From: CAXRDE01 sp964229355
GTDB taxonomy: Bacteria; Cyanobacteriota; Sericytochromatia; UBA7694
Assembly: GCA_964229355.1 (NCBI GenBank)
Contig: CAXRDE010000019.1
Coordinates: 124,001 to 188,000 of the forward strand
Reading direction: 5' to 3'
Length of the DNA: 64,000 nt
Shown here: positions 25,786 through 35,084 of the stretch, in pieces
Layout: each line of letters opens with the position of its first letter
How positions within the stretch are numbered: position 1 is the first letter of the stretch
The notes under the pieces: generated by a model
Told to the model about the DNA's origin: nothing
Seen by the model: only the letters and a program-made list of their open reading frames with translations
The model's database searches: none
Program-made: the position numbers and the translations under genes

Positions 25786-26572
25786 GCTTTTGGATAAGCC
25801 TTTCGGCCAGTTTGCGATAAGAAAGCGAGCCCGCAGAGTGCATATCGTACAAGACCACTGGACGACCCGCAGCAGTCGCCGCACTTAAACGGGGATCGCG
25901 GGGAATGACTTCCGGGAACACGAGGGCTCCAAAGTGCGTGCGGGCTTGCTTTAACAAAAGGGGCGCCGAGGGCGATTCCTGATCATAAAGCGTCAACAGA
26001 ATGCCTTCAATTTTCAAATAAGGGTTCACCCCTTGCTGTACCGTTTTGATCAATTCAATCAGACGGGGCATGGTGCTCAGGGCCATTTGTTCACATTGCA
26101 AGGGAATCAATAAGCCATCGGCTGCTGCAAAGGCCATACGGGGCAGCGCCGAGAGCGAAGGAGGTGCATCAATTAAAATAAACTGATACTCAGGCAAGAC
26201 CAAATCCACGACATTTTTGAGCAAATCAGGATCTTTGAGCGCCTGTTCATTGAGCCAGATTTCGGTGTCGGCATCTTGAATATTGGCGGGCAAAAGGCTG
26301 AGGTTCTCAATGGAAGTGGGGTAGATAAACTGGTCAATGGCGTCTTCACGCACCAGCTCCAGAGAGCCCGCTTCAAAAATTTCTTTGAGGCCGCCATGGG
26401 TGACCTGATTGGCCATCCCCAGGCAGCGGGTGGTGCTGCCCTGGGGATCGAAGTCAATAATGAGAACTTTTTGTTTCAGCAACGCCAGCCAGGCCGCCAA
26501 ATTGACAACGGTGGTGGTTTTACCCACCCCGCCTTTTTGACTGCCAATGGCTAGCGTGCGTGTATACATCAT
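25757..26572 (-). CDS. ParA/Soj-family ATPase
   Basis: 271 residues. The deviant Walker A motif of ParA/MinD proteins is complete (SQKGGVGKTTTVVNLA at about 9-24), followed by the Walker A' (IDFDPQGST) and Walker B (ILIDAPPSLSAL) regions. Such ATPases position chromosomes, plasmids or protein complexes. No parB is adjacent. Its ATG overlaps the stop of the OppC-like permease by one base (TAATG), so it is translated in the transporter operon. A role in positioning rather than chromosome segregation is possible but inferred only from context. Confidence 0.88.
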   Translation of the reverse strand: MMYTRTLAIGSQKGGVGKTTTVVNLAAWLALLKQKVLIIDFDPQGSTTRCLGMANQVTHGGLKEIFEAGSLELVREDAIDQFIYPTSIENLSLLPANIQDADTEIWLNEQALKDPDLLKNVVDLVLPEYQFILIDAPPSLSALPRMAFAAADGLLIPLQCEQMALSTMPRLIELIKTVQQGVNPYLKIEGILLTLYDQESPSAPLLLKQARTHFGALVFPEVIPRDPRLSAATAAGRPVVLYDMHSAGSLSYRKLAERLIQKHASGTPPQS

Positions 26573-27786
26573 TAAATCTGCTTTTTCGCGTCGAAAGCGT
26601 CCCGCAGACCGTCACCAAAGAAGTTAAAACCAAAGACGGTTAAAACAATGGCAAAACCAGGAATTAACAGCCAGGGACTTTCTTTTACGGCCACGATATT
26701 CTGCGCTTCTTTGAGCATTAAGCCCCATGAGGACTCAGGGTCTTGAATCCCCAATCCCAGGAAGCTGAGCGCCGCTTCGCCCAGCGTGTAAGCTGGAATC
26801 GAAATGGTGGCCGAAACAATAATCCAGGAAGCCATTTGCGGAATAATGTGCTTGATAATAATGGGGATATCACGCATACCTACCGACTTGGCAGCTTCCA
26901 CGTATTCCATTTGACGCAAACTCAGCACCTGTCCCCTGTAGATCCGGGCCTGACCGGCCCAACCCAGGAAACTCAAGATCCCAATAACCGCCAGATAGCG
27001 TTGGGTAGACGTCAGATTTTGGGGCAGTGTGGCTGACAGGGTTAACAACAAATACAGGCTGGGGAAGGCAATGATCGCCTCGACCAAACGCATGATTAAG
27101 GTGTCGACCCAACCGCCAAAATAACCGGCAATCCCCCCCATTAAAAGACCAATGGGATAAGAAATAAAGATGGCCATGATTCCGACGGTCAACGAAATGC
27201 GTCCCCCAAACAAGAGACGGGAAAACAAATCTCGTCCTTGAATGTCCGCACCCCAGATATAAATCCGGTTGGGCTTTTCGTCTTCGGGCAAGGTGACTTT
27301 TTCACCTCGGCTGTTTACAGGGTCACCCACACCAAACAAGTGAGTTTCCATGGGAATGAAAAACAACAGTTTGAAGGGTTCACCCTTGGTAAAGAATTTT
27401 ACGGGGTAGAGAATGTCGCTGTCCCGCACCAGTTTCTTGGTGGGAATACCGTCCGCACTGTAAGAAGTGATACGACGACGCAGGTGGTAATAAAAAGGCC
27501 CTTTGAACTCGCCTTTATGCATAAACTGAATGCGCGTGGGCGGGTAGTGAGCCTGATTGACCACGCCAGAATCCACGCCATAGGGCGAGATAAAGTCAGC
27601 AAAAAGCGCTGAGGCGTACAACACAAAGAGAATAAACAGGCCCAACAAAGCCAGACGGTGGCGTAAAAAACGCTTTAAAATCTTTTGGCGGGTAGAGCTC
27701 ATTTTGGGCAGTTGGCCGGTGCCAGCACCAGTGGACCTGCCCGCTTCCTGCGCTTCTACAATATCTAAGTCTAAACGGGTTGTCAT
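26572..27786 (-). CDS. OppC/DppC-type peptide ABC transporter permease
   Basis: 404 residues from the ATG at 27786 (MTTRLDLDI), whose ribosome site GAGG lies in the end of the oppB-like gene. Inner-membrane permease with a BPD_transp_1 domain: six helices including one near residue 50 and the EAA loop (EYVEAAKSVGMRDIPIIIKH). It carries a long periplasmic insert after the first helix (about 75-180), longer than in usual OppC proteins. The ATP-binding subunits are not in this window. Confidence 0.88.
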   Translation of the reverse strand: MTTRLDLDIVEAQEAGRSTGAGTGQLPKMSSTRQKILKRFLRHRLALLGLFILFVLYASALFADFISPYGVDSGVVNQAHYPPTRIQFMHKGEFKGPFYYHLRRRITSYSADGIPTKKLVRDSDILYPVKFFTKGEPFKLLFFIPMETHLFGVGDPVNSRGEKVTLPEDEKPNRIYIWGADIQGRDLFSRLLFGGRISLTVGIMAIFISYPIGLLMGGIAGYFGGWVDTLIMRLVEAIIAFPSLYLLLTLSATLPQNLTSTQRYLAVIGILSFLGWAGQARIYRGQVLSLRQMEYVEAAKSVGMRDIPIIIKHIIPQMASWIIVSATISIPAYTLGEAALSFLGLGIQDPESSWGLMLKEAQNIVAVKESPWLLIPGFAIVLTVFGFNFFGDGLRDAFDAKKQI

Positions 27787-27787
27787 C

Positions 27788-28768
27788 TTAGGCCTCCAGC
27801 TTGATTCGTGGATCCACGAAGCCCAACAGTAAGTCTGCAATCAGGTTACCCAGTAGCAGCATGAAAGAGGAAATAATCAATCCAGCCATGACCAGATTCA
27901 AGTCGGTACCCAGTACAGCCTGCAACATCATATTGCCAAGGCCCGGCCAGTTGAAAATAATCTCAACGAAGGCGGCACCACTGATTAAGCCCGCAATTTC
28001 AAAGCCCAACAGGGTCACGATGGGGTTAATCGCATTGCGCACCGCGTGCTTATAAATAACCTTGTCTTCACTCAGGCCTTTAGCACGGGCGGTCTTAATA
28101 TACTCTTCACCCAAAATATCCAGCATATTGGCACGCATACGGCGTTGCAGTGACGCCACGCTGATCAGTGACAGCGTCAAAGTAGGCAACACCAGGTGAT
28201 GCATAATATCCAGAATTTTTCCGCCAGCGGAAAGTTCGTTGTGAGAGACCACGGTCATACCGCCCACCGGGAACAACCCCGTGGTGGCAGCCACTAACAG
28301 AAAGATAATCGCCAAAAAGAAATCGGGGAAGCCCATAAAGAAGTACGAGATGGACGAAAACACCTGGTCAATAAAGGAGTATTGCCTCACCGCCAGGTAA
28401 ATGCCCAGCGGAATCGCAATGAGCCAGGTAACCAGCAGCGTGGCCAGTCCCAGAATTGCCGTATTGGTAAGACGGCTCTGAATCAGCTTGGCTACCGAGG
28501 TTTTATAGGCATAAGATTCGCCCATGTTACCGGTGGCAAAGTTTTTCAACCAAATGCCATACCGGATGATAAAGGGCTTATCTAAGGCCAGACGTTCCCG
28601 TTCTTGCTGCAAACGCTCTTCGGTCACCGAGGGGTTCATTTTCATCGGGGTTAAGGGGTCAGCACCCGCCATCACTTCTGCTACCCGAATAATGCCGAAG
28701 GCAATAAACGAGATGATCAGCAAAAGGGGAATCATTTGCAGAACCCGTTGAATAATATATCTCACCAT
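27788..28768 (-). CDS. OppB/DppB-type peptide ABC transporter permease
   Basis: 326 residues, normal length. MVRYIIQRVLQMIPLLLIIS is the typical OppB first helix, and the EAA loop is EYIKTARAKGLSEDKVIYKH. It forms the membrane channel with the OppC-like gene that follows. The start lies 6 bases after the stop of the solute-binding protein gene. Confidence 0.91.
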   Translation of the reverse strand: MVRYIIQRVLQMIPLLLIISFIAFGIIRVAEVMAGADPLTPMKMNPSVTEERLQQERERLALDKPFIIRYGIWLKNFATGNMGESYAYKTSVAKLIQSRLTNTAILGLATLLVTWLIAIPLGIYLAVRQYSFIDQVFSSISYFFMGFPDFFLAIIFLLVAATTGLFPVGGMTVVSHNELSAGGKILDIMHHLVLPTLTLSLISVASLQRRMRANMLDILGEEYIKTARAKGLSEDKVIYKHAVRNAINPIVTLLGFEIAGLISGAAFVEIIFNWPGLGNMMLQAVLGTDLNLVMAGLIISSFMLLLGNLIADLLLGFVDPRIKLEA

Positions 28769-28774
28769 GGGTGC

Positions 28775-30610
28775 TTACTCCTTAATGAACTGGACATCGG
28801 TATTCCAGTTCACCTGATTTAAACCTGAGCCCCCGTGAATGGAAGGCATCACGTTACCCAGCTTGTTTTTGTAGGCCACCATGGCAAAGTCATTGACGGT
28901 AAAGAGATAAGGCAGTTGCTCGGCCACAATCACCTGGGCTTTGTCGTAAATTTCTTTACGTTTTGCCAGATCAAACTCCTGAGAACCTTGCTCATAGAGT
29001 TCTAACACTTCGCGCTCCCAGGGTTCAAAGCTGGTGAGTTGGCCTTTCCAACGGGTTTCGTTACCGCCCATGTTGAACATGTGCATACGGCCATCGAGCT
29101 TCCAGCCGTTGATACCGCCGTGGGGTTCGATGGCTGAACCGGTCAGACCAATCATCATGGCATCCCAGTCCAGGGTCTGGTCAATTTGCTGCACCATAAT
29201 ATTAAACTGAATGGCTTTGTAATTCACCTTAATGCCCAGCTTACCCCAGTCTTTACGTAAAATCGCACAGGTGGCATCACGCAGGGTGTTTCCGGCATTG
29301 GTCACCAGGTTAAACTCCACAGGGTGTCCATCGGGGTCTTTCAGCGTCCCGGAAGCATCTTTGACAAAGCCCGCTTCTTTAAGAATGGCAGCCGCTTTGT
29401 CTAAATCAAAGGGATACTTGGGTACATCAGGGTTATAAAAAGGGTTCTGTTGGGAAATATGCGACTCCTGAGGGGTGGCACGGCCCTTGTAAACACTTTG
29501 GATAATGCCCTCTTTGTTGATGGCATGGGCCATGGCCTGACGGAACTTCACGTTGCGGAACCATTTGGATTTAATGGGATCCACCACGGCTTTACCGTCA
29601 GCGTTTTTGGCAGTGCTCATGTTAAACATCACGAATAGGGTGCCGGTAGAAGGGCCCAGGTTTTTAATGGTAAACTTACCGGCTTCTTGCTTGGGTGCCA
29701 ACAGATCGTAATCTTCAGGACGCAGAGAAAGCGCATCGGTTTCACCGGCGTCAAATTTGATAACGGAGGTATCTAAGCTCTGCACTTCCATGGTGACAAA
29801 TTCATCGAGGTAAGGCAGCGCGTTGCCTTCAGCATCTTTGAGGTAATAGTTTGCGTTGGGCTCCAAGACCACCCGTTGACCGGCCAGATAGTTTTTCACC
29901 TTCCAGGGGCCACTCACCACGATTTTCTTCACGTCAGAGTTAAGTCCCCACATGCCGTTAAAAGCCACTTTGCCACCGGCGTCAGGGCGGGTGGTGCCTT
30001 CAAAAATGTGTTTGGGCATAATGCCGGTACCAATAGAGCGCATAAAGGGCACAAAAGGCTTGGCGGTGGTAATTTTAACGGTCATATCGTCCACTTTGGT
30101 AACTTCAGGGAATTTATCATCTACCAGCAAGCCATCGCGGGAGTTATTGGGAATCGCTTCGTTGTTGATAATCTCGTTAAAGGTGAAGACCACGTCATCG
30201 GCGGTAATGGGCTTTCCGTCAGACCACTTCACGCCTTCACGCATTTTGAAGGTGTAGGTCATTTTGTCATCAGAGATTTCCCAGGACTCGGCCAGAGAAG
30301 GTTCCGTTTGCTTGGTCACTGCGTTTTCAGAGACCAGGCCTAAGTACATCTGCCCCAACACGTCAGTAGACGAGGTTTCTGCAGCCAGATAATAGTTAAA
30401 GGTTTTGGGCAAAGACATACTGGCAATTAAGCGCTGGCCTCCCCGCTTTCCGATTTCAGGCTTGTACTCAGTAACCGCGGCTTCGCTGGTTTGTTCGTAG
30501 GTTTGATCAACCCCTGTATCCTCCTCAATTTCAGAGGGACAGGCAGACAACAAACTGAGCGTCAAACCGGCAGAAAGGATCCACTTGAGATGTTGAGTAA
30601 TCGATGACAT
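28775..30610 (-). CDS. Family-5 solute-binding lipoprotein (peptide ABC transporter), copy 1
   Basis: 611 residues, lipobox LSAC at about 22-25 (LSLLSACPSE). Family-5 features: DVLGQMYLGLV, PSLAESWEISDDKMTYTF, EGVKWSDGKPITADDVVFTF, and KWFRNVKFRQAMAHAINKEG. These bind oligopeptides or similar ligands outside the inner membrane and pass them to the permeases. It is in the same operon as both permeases. It shares a near-identical internal block with the second copy. Confidence 0.92.
   Translation of the reverse strand: MSSITQHLKWILSAGLTLSLLSACPSEIEEDTGVDQTYEQTSEAAVTEYKPEIGKRGGQRLIASMSLPKTFNYYLAAETSSTDVLGQMYLGLVSENAVTKQTEPSLAESWEISDDKMTYTFKMREGVKWSDGKPITADDVVFTFNEIINNEAIPNNSRDGLLVDDKFPEVTKVDDMTVKITTAKPFVPFMRSIGTGIMPKHIFEGTTRPDAGGKVAFNGMWGLNSDVKKIVVSGPWKVKNYLAGQRVVLEPNANYYLKDAEGNALPYLDEFVTMEVQSLDTSVIKFDAGETDALSLRPEDYDLLAPKQEAGKFTIKNLGPSTGTLFVMFNMSTAKNADGKAVVDPIKSKWFRNVKFRQAMAHAINKEGIIQSVYKGRATPQESHISQQNPFYNPDVPKYPFDLDKAAAILKEAGFVKDASGTLKDPDGHPVEFNLVTNAGNTLRDATCAILRKDWGKLGIKVNYKAIQFNIMVQQIDQTLDWDAMMIGLTGSAIEPHGGINGWKLDGRMHMFNMGGNETRWKGQLTSFEPWEREVLELYEQGSQEFDLAKRKEIYDKAQVIVAEQLPYLFTVNDFAMVAYKNKLGNVMPSIHGGSGLNQVNWNTDVQFIKE
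29237..29630. repeat. Direct-repeat block shared with the second solute-binding gene (copy A)
   Basis: This part of the first solute-binding gene aligns without gaps to 31443-31836 at an offset of 2206 bases. In the part I counted by hand (about 330 bases) roughly nine of ten bases match, many differences being silent, whereas the surrounding gene regions are much more diverged. Confidence 0.8.
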
Positions 30611-30628
30611 AGGCGAAGAAGTACCTCG

Positions 30629-30853
30629 TTAATTAATGAATTGACTGGATAAGAGAATAGCGGTCAGGGCCCACAGAAACGCAATGCCACCGGTAATCCG
30701 GTTCAGGCCCGTTTCAGCACCCTTCTGGCTGCCGAAAACCTCGGCAGATCCGCCCATGGCGCCGAGACCGGCACCTTTAGCAGGATGAATAAGGACGGCC
30801 GCAATAAGCGCTAAAGACAGAACGAGCTGCGACCACATAAGAAAAGATTGCAT
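30629..30853 (-). CDS. secG: Preprotein translocase subunit SecG
   Basis: 74 residues, two membrane helices (LVLSLALIAAVLI and GGIAFLWALTAILLSS) joined by the conserved glycine-rich loop KGAGLGAMGGSAEVFG. It is an accessory subunit of the SecYEG channel. It has its own promoter, then a 124-base upstream gap, and is placed between two solute-binding protein genes. Confidence 0.93.
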   Translation of the reverse strand: MQSFLMWSQLVLSLALIAAVLIHPAKGAGLGAMGGSAEVFGSQKGAETGLNRITGGIAFLWALTAILLSSQFIN

Positions 30854-30905
30854 GGTATACCTTTTTAAATCTAGACATATTTGTAGGTGTTCAATTTAGT
30901 GTCTA

Positions 30906-30934
30906 CATATAGCACGATTAGACCCCTCAGTCAA
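30906..30934 (-). promoter_or_regulatory. Promoter for secG
   Basis: On the minus strand: TTGACT, 17 bases, TATATG, with the predicted start about 45 bases before the secG ATG. It may also serve the downstream transporter genes, since only 18 bases follow secG before the next gene. Confidence 0.7.
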
Positions 30935-30977
30935 TTCGGCGCTATGATGGCAAAGACCTTTTAGACACCCTTTTAAA

Positions 30978-32756
30978 CTACAGTTTTGGCTTAATATACA
31001 GGTATTCACTGTTCCATAAAAGCCGATTGAGGCCGGGGCCACCATGAATGGATGGATGGATATTACCCAGCCAGTTTCGATAAGCAACAGGGGACAAAGC
31101 ATTTACTGTAAACAAATAAGGAACTTGCTCGGCGACAATGACCTGGGCCTTATTATAGATGGCTTTGCGCTTTTCAAAATCGAACACCTGGGCACCTTGC
31201 TCGTAAAGCGCCAGCACTTCTCTCTCCCAGGGTTGAAAATGAGTGGGTTGACCTTCCCGGAAGGCGTTACCCCCCATGTTGAACATATGCATAGGACCAT
31301 CCAGTTTCCAGCTGTTGATACCGCCGTGAGGTTCAATGGAAGAGGAGGTAGACCCAAGCATCATGGCATCCCAGTCTAAGGTCTGATCAATCTGATTCAC
31401 CAACACATTGAACGGAAGGGTATTGTAATTCACTTTAATCCCCAGCTTACCCCAGTCTTTACGTAAAATCGCGCAGGTGGCATCACGCAGGGAGTTTCCG
31501 GCATTGGTCACCAGGTTAAACTCCACAGGGTGTCCATCGGGGTCCTTCAGCGTGCCTGAGGCATCTTTCACGAAGCCCGCTTCTTTAAGAATTGCAGCGG
31601 CCTTGTTTAAATCAAAGGGATACCTGGGCACGTCAGGGTTATAAAAAGGGTTCTGTTGGGGAATGTGCGACTCCTGAGGCGTGGCAAGGCCCTTATAAAC
31701 GCTCTGGATAATGCCCTCTTTGTGGATGGCGTGAGCCATGGCCTGACGGAATTTCACGTTACGAAACCATTTGGATTTTATGGGATCGACCACCGGTTTC
31801 CCTTTTTCGTCTTTGGCTGTACTCATGTTAAACACCACAAAGGACGAGTCAGTGGCTGGCCCCAGTTCCTTAAATGTTACCTCATTAGCATTAGAGACAA
31901 GCATAGCTGAACCACGAAAAAGCGCCAAATCAACGACGCCAGTCTGGCCCATTTCAAATGCAGATAAGGGATCCTCTTTTTTGATAACGATCTCACTGAG
32001 ATAGGGAAGCGAGTTACCTTCGGCGTCTTTCCGGTAAAAATAAGGATTTGGCTCTAAAACAACCTGTTCTCCATCTACATATTCTTTAAGTTTCCAGGCG
32101 CCGCTCACCACAATGCTTTGAACATCAGCGTCTACGCCCCACATCTTATTAAAAATAATCTCACCATCGATCTCATCATAAAGACTACTTACCAAAATAT
32201 GCATGGGCATAATGGGCGTACCAAGGCTTCCCATAAACGGAGCAAAGGGCTCTGCCGTCACAATTTTCACCGTGAGATCATCGATTTTAGTCACCTCGGG
32301 AAATTGATCTGCCACCATTAGCCAATTCCGAGAGTTATTGGGGATATTTTCATTGTTAATAATGTTATTAAAAGTAAAAACCACGTCATCAGCGGTAATC
32401 GGCTGACCGTCAGACCACTTAAGCCCTTCACGCAGCTTAAATGTATAAGTCATGTTATCGTTAGAGATTTTCCAGGACTCAGCCAAAGAGGGTTCATAGT
32501 CTAACGTAACAGCATTCTGCTGCACCAACCCCAGGTACATCTGTCCCAATATATCTTCCGACGATGTTTCTGAAGCCAGGTAATAGTTGAAGGTTTTGGG
32601 CAGCGACAGAGTGGCCATAGACAAGCGCCCCCCTCGGTTACCTATGGCCCATTGAGGCGGAGGCCCTTTTTGTACCGGAGTAGCCCAGGCAGAGAGAATA
32701 AAAAAGAGAGAAAGAAAAGGAGCCAACGCCAGAGATAAACGCATAGAAAACCTCAT
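30978..32756 (-). CDS. Family-5 solute-binding protein, copy 2
   Basis: 592 residues. The N-terminus (MRFSMRLSLALAPFLSLFFI, then SAWA) is a plain signal peptide without a lipobox Cys, so unlike copies 1 and 3 it is probably soluble in the periplasm. The family core is intact (DILGQMYLGLVQQ, LAESWKISNDNMTYTF, KWSDGQPITADDVVF). It closely resembles copy 1 at about 330-460 but lacks the PEDYDLLA stretch found in copies 1 and 3 at about 280-290. GAGG precedes the ATG. No permease genes are adjacent, so it may share the Opp-type permeases. Confidence 0.9.
   Translation of the reverse strand: MRFSMRLSLALAPFLSLFFILSAWATPVQKGPPPQWAIGNRGGRLSMATLSLPKTFNYYLASETSSEDILGQMYLGLVQQNAVTLDYEPSLAESWKISNDNMTYTFKLREGLKWSDGQPITADDVVFTFNNIINNENIPNNSRNWLMVADQFPEVTKIDDLTVKIVTAEPFAPFMGSLGTPIMPMHILVSSLYDEIDGEIIFNKMWGVDADVQSIVVSGAWKLKEYVDGEQVVLEPNPYFYRKDAEGNSLPYLSEIVIKKEDPLSAFEMGQTGVVDLALFRGSAMLVSNANEVTFKELGPATDSSFVVFNMSTAKDEKGKPVVDPIKSKWFRNVKFRQAMAHAIHKEGIIQSVYKGLATPQESHIPQQNPFYNPDVPRYPFDLNKAAAILKEAGFVKDASGTLKDPDGHPVEFNLVTNAGNSLRDATCAILRKDWGKLGIKVNYNTLPFNVLVNQIDQTLDWDAMMLGSTSSSIEPHGGINSWKLDGPMHMFNMGGNAFREGQPTHFQPWEREVLALYEQGAQVFDFEKRKAIYNKAQVIVAEQVPYLFTVNALSPVAYRNWLGNIHPSIHGGPGLNRLLWNSEYLYIKPKL
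31443..31836. repeat. Direct-repeat block shared with the first solute-binding gene (copy B)
   Basis: Counterpart of 29237-29630, in the same orientation and with no insertion or deletion. The matching protein block runs from KPVVDPIKSKWFRN to about LGIKVNY. Confidence 0.8.
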
Positions 32757-32804
32757 ATATAATTTACAAACAGTTTGACATACAAAGTAGACTCACTCAA
32801 GACA

Positions 32805-34640
32805 TCAGTGACCAGCTTCCCCAAACTTAAGATAGTGGTAAGGCGAGTTCCAATTCACCTGGTGTAAGCCACTCCCTCCGTAGATCGACGGGCGAATATT
32901 GCCCAGGCGATTGCTCACGGCCACGAGGCTGGCTTCGCTCACCGTATACAAATAAGGCAGGTTCGCATACTCCAATTCCTGGGCCTGCCAGTAGAGCGCT
33001 TTGCGTTGGCCTTCGTCCAGGGTTTCTGAGGCCTGTTGATACAATTGCTCCATTTTTTGCTCCCAGGGGGCGTATTGGGTCGCCCGTGCCCCAAAGCGGG
33101 TGGCATTACCCATGTTAAAAAGATGCATGCGACCGTCTAAACGCCAGCGCGAAGACGAAAAATGCGGCTCTAAAGAATTGCTGGCCAGGCCCACCATCAT
33201 GGCCTCCCAACGGTAGGTATCATGCATTTTTTGAACGAGTACCGAAAAGGTTACCGGCTTATAGTCCACCTGAATCCCCAGCTTACGCCATTGACGACGC
33301 AACAGCGAACAGGTGGCGTCGCGTTCCACATTGGCGGCGTTGGTGGTCAATTCAAAGCGCACCCGATGCCCCTCCGCATCAAAGAGTTCGTCTTTAGCAT
33401 TCCAGTAAAAACCGGACTTTTGCAGCAGCTCACGGGCTTGAGCCAGGTCATAGGGGTAATCGGAGAGTCCGGTATGAAAAAAGGGGTTGTGCTGGTTGAG
33501 GTGCACGTACTGCGGCGTGGCCCGACCTTTGTAAATACTTTCGATCATGCCCGATTTATCCATAGACCAGGCCAACGCTTTGCGAAAGTTCAAATCCCGA
33601 AACCACTTCGACTTCACCGGATCCACCAGCGGGTTGCCCTGAGCATCTTTGGCCGTGGACTGGTTTAGCATCACAAACAACGAGCTGGGTGCGGGCCCCA
33701 GGTTATAAATGGTGAAGTCCTTTTTTTGCTGTTCCTCTGCCAGAAGATCATAATCCGCGGGGTTCATCAGATAGGTATCTAACTCGCCCTGCAAAAAGCG
33801 CAGCAAAGCGGCCTGAGAGCCCTGTACGTCTAGCAAAACCATGCGATCCAAATAGGGCAAGCGTTGTCCCTGAGCATCTTTTAAATAAAAGTGAGGGTTC
33901 TTTTCAAGCACCACCCGCTCTCCTGGGCGATAAAGCTGTAAGCGCCAGGGACCGTTGACCACCACATCCTGAGGCCTTGCGTCCAATCCCCAGCGGTAGA
34001 AAAACGGTATTTTACCCTGAGCGTTGGGCACCACATCGTCAGCCAAAAGATGCGCCGGTAAAATGGGTGCCATCAGATTGTACAGTAAGGGCGCAAAGGG
34101 TTTGGCCAGGGTAAAACGTACCCGACGGTCGTCTAAGGCCTCCACCCGGGGAAAGCGCGTCTGGTAAGCCCAAAAGTCCCGGTAGTTATTGGGAATCAAC
34201 GGATTGTTGATCACCTGAGTATAAGTAAAAACCACATCCTTAGCGGTCAACGGATGCCCATCAGACCACTTCAAATCTTTTTTAAGGGTAACGGTCAACA
34301 CCGTGCCTGCCTCATCTTGCTGCCAGGATTCAGCCAGTGCTGGCTGTATGCGTTGGGCCAACGCATCATAGGCAGTGAGTCCCTGAAACATCTGGTAAAT
34401 CACCGCCAAAGACGCGCCATCAGAGGCCAAATAAGGATTAAAAGAATTGGGCAGTGAAGGGTTTCCCATCTGACGCTCTCCACCAAAACGCCCCAAAGCA
34501 GGATAGGCAGAAGCAGTGAGAAGGGGTGGTGGATTGGGATTTTCCTGGGGATTGCCCTGAGGCTCTGGACAAGAGAAAAGGGCCACAGCACAGAGCATCC
34601 ACAGCAAGCAATGAAAGAGAGAGGGCGATTTTATGGGCAA
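32805..34640 (-). CDS. Family-5 solute-binding lipoprotein, copy 3
   Basis: 611 residues from a TTG at 34640, which overlaps the end of the upstream small gene by 10 bases. The signal sequence (FHCLLWMLCAVALFSC) ends in a lipobox. Family features: LAVIYQMFQGLTAYD, LAESWQQDEAGTVLT, KKDLKWSDGHPLTAKDVVFT, KWFRDLNFRKALAWSMDKSG. It keeps the PADYDLLAE motif like copy 1 but is more diverged, without the near-identical block. The first codon is rated less certain than the frame. Confidence 0.89.
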   Translation of the reverse strand: MPIKSPSLFHCLLWMLCAVALFSCPEPQGNPQENPNPPPLLTASAYPALGRFGGERQMGNPSLPNSFNPYLASDGASLAVIYQMFQGLTAYDALAQRIQPALAESWQQDEAGTVLTVTLKKDLKWSDGHPLTAKDVVFTYTQVINNPLIPNNYRDFWAYQTRFPRVEALDDRRVRFTLAKPFAPLLYNLMAPILPAHLLADDVVPNAQGKIPFFYRWGLDARPQDVVVNGPWRLQLYRPGERVVLEKNPHFYLKDAQGQRLPYLDRMVLLDVQGSQAALLRFLQGELDTYLMNPADYDLLAEEQQKKDFTIYNLGPAPSSLFVMLNQSTAKDAQGNPLVDPVKSKWFRDLNFRKALAWSMDKSGMIESIYKGRATPQYVHLNQHNPFFHTGLSDYPYDLAQARELLQKSGFYWNAKDELFDAEGHRVRFELTTNAANVERDATCSLLRRQWRKLGIQVDYKPVTFSVLVQKMHDTYRWEAMMVGLASNSLEPHFSSSRWRLDGRMHLFNMGNATRFGARATQYAPWEQKMEQLYQQASETLDEGQRKALYWQAQELEYANLPYLYTVSEASLVAVSNRLGNIRPSIYGGSGLHQVNWNSPYHYLKFGEAGH

Positions 34641-35074
34641 GGCTTTAATTGATACTGCTCAGCATTTTCTTGCGCCGCGGGCAAACGACGACAACGCCAC
34701 TGCTCTGAAACCTGGGTTAAACGCCAGCCTGACCCCTGTGTCACAAAAGTTAAACGGGTTTTTGAGCCAGAAATCGCGTCATCGAGCAAGCCCGCCTGTT
34801 TTACAGTAACCGTACAGGTTTGCGGGTTTTCAAGGGGGGAACACAGCATATGTACAGTGCGCTGAGCAGGAGCGGGTAAGCCCACCCAGTGCAGCGCCAT
34901 GAGTTCAGGGTGATTGAGCCAGGCGGGCTGCAATTGCTCAAGGCCACTCATAAAGCGCTGGATCCGCTGCTGCATGGCAGTTTCTACCGTTGCGGGCGCC
35001 TGAGCCGAAGCTGGCGAGACCCAAAGCAAACACCCCGCGATGGCAAGGCAAAGGGGGTGTTTTAAAACCGTCAA
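34631..35074 (-). CDS. Small secreted protein of unknown function
   Basis: 147 residues from a TTG at 35074; this gives a good signal peptide (MTVLKHPLCLAIAGCLLWVS ending in SASA-like PASAQA) and AAGG lies just upstream. Longer in-frame starts would overlap the gene before it. The mature part holds a few Cys residues (LCSPLENPQTCTV, QWRCRRL, KPCP) that could form disulfides. I do not recognise a family. It overlaps the start of the third solute-binding gene by 10 bases. Confidence 0.65.
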   Translation of the reverse strand: MTVLKHPLCLAIAGCLLWVSPASAQAPATVETAMQQRIQRFMSGLEQLQPAWLNHPELMALHWVGLPAPAQRTVHMLCSPLENPQTCTVTVKQAGLLDDAISGSKTRLTFVTQGSGWRLTQVSEQWRCRRLPAAQENAEQYQLKPCP

Positions 35075-35084
35075 GAGACCTTGC

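Noticed and set aside
32757..32804. TTGTAT-17-TTATAT as the promoter of the second solute-binding gene
   Set aside because: The -10 would lie only 12 bases before the ATG and leave no room for the GAGG ribosome site in the transcript.
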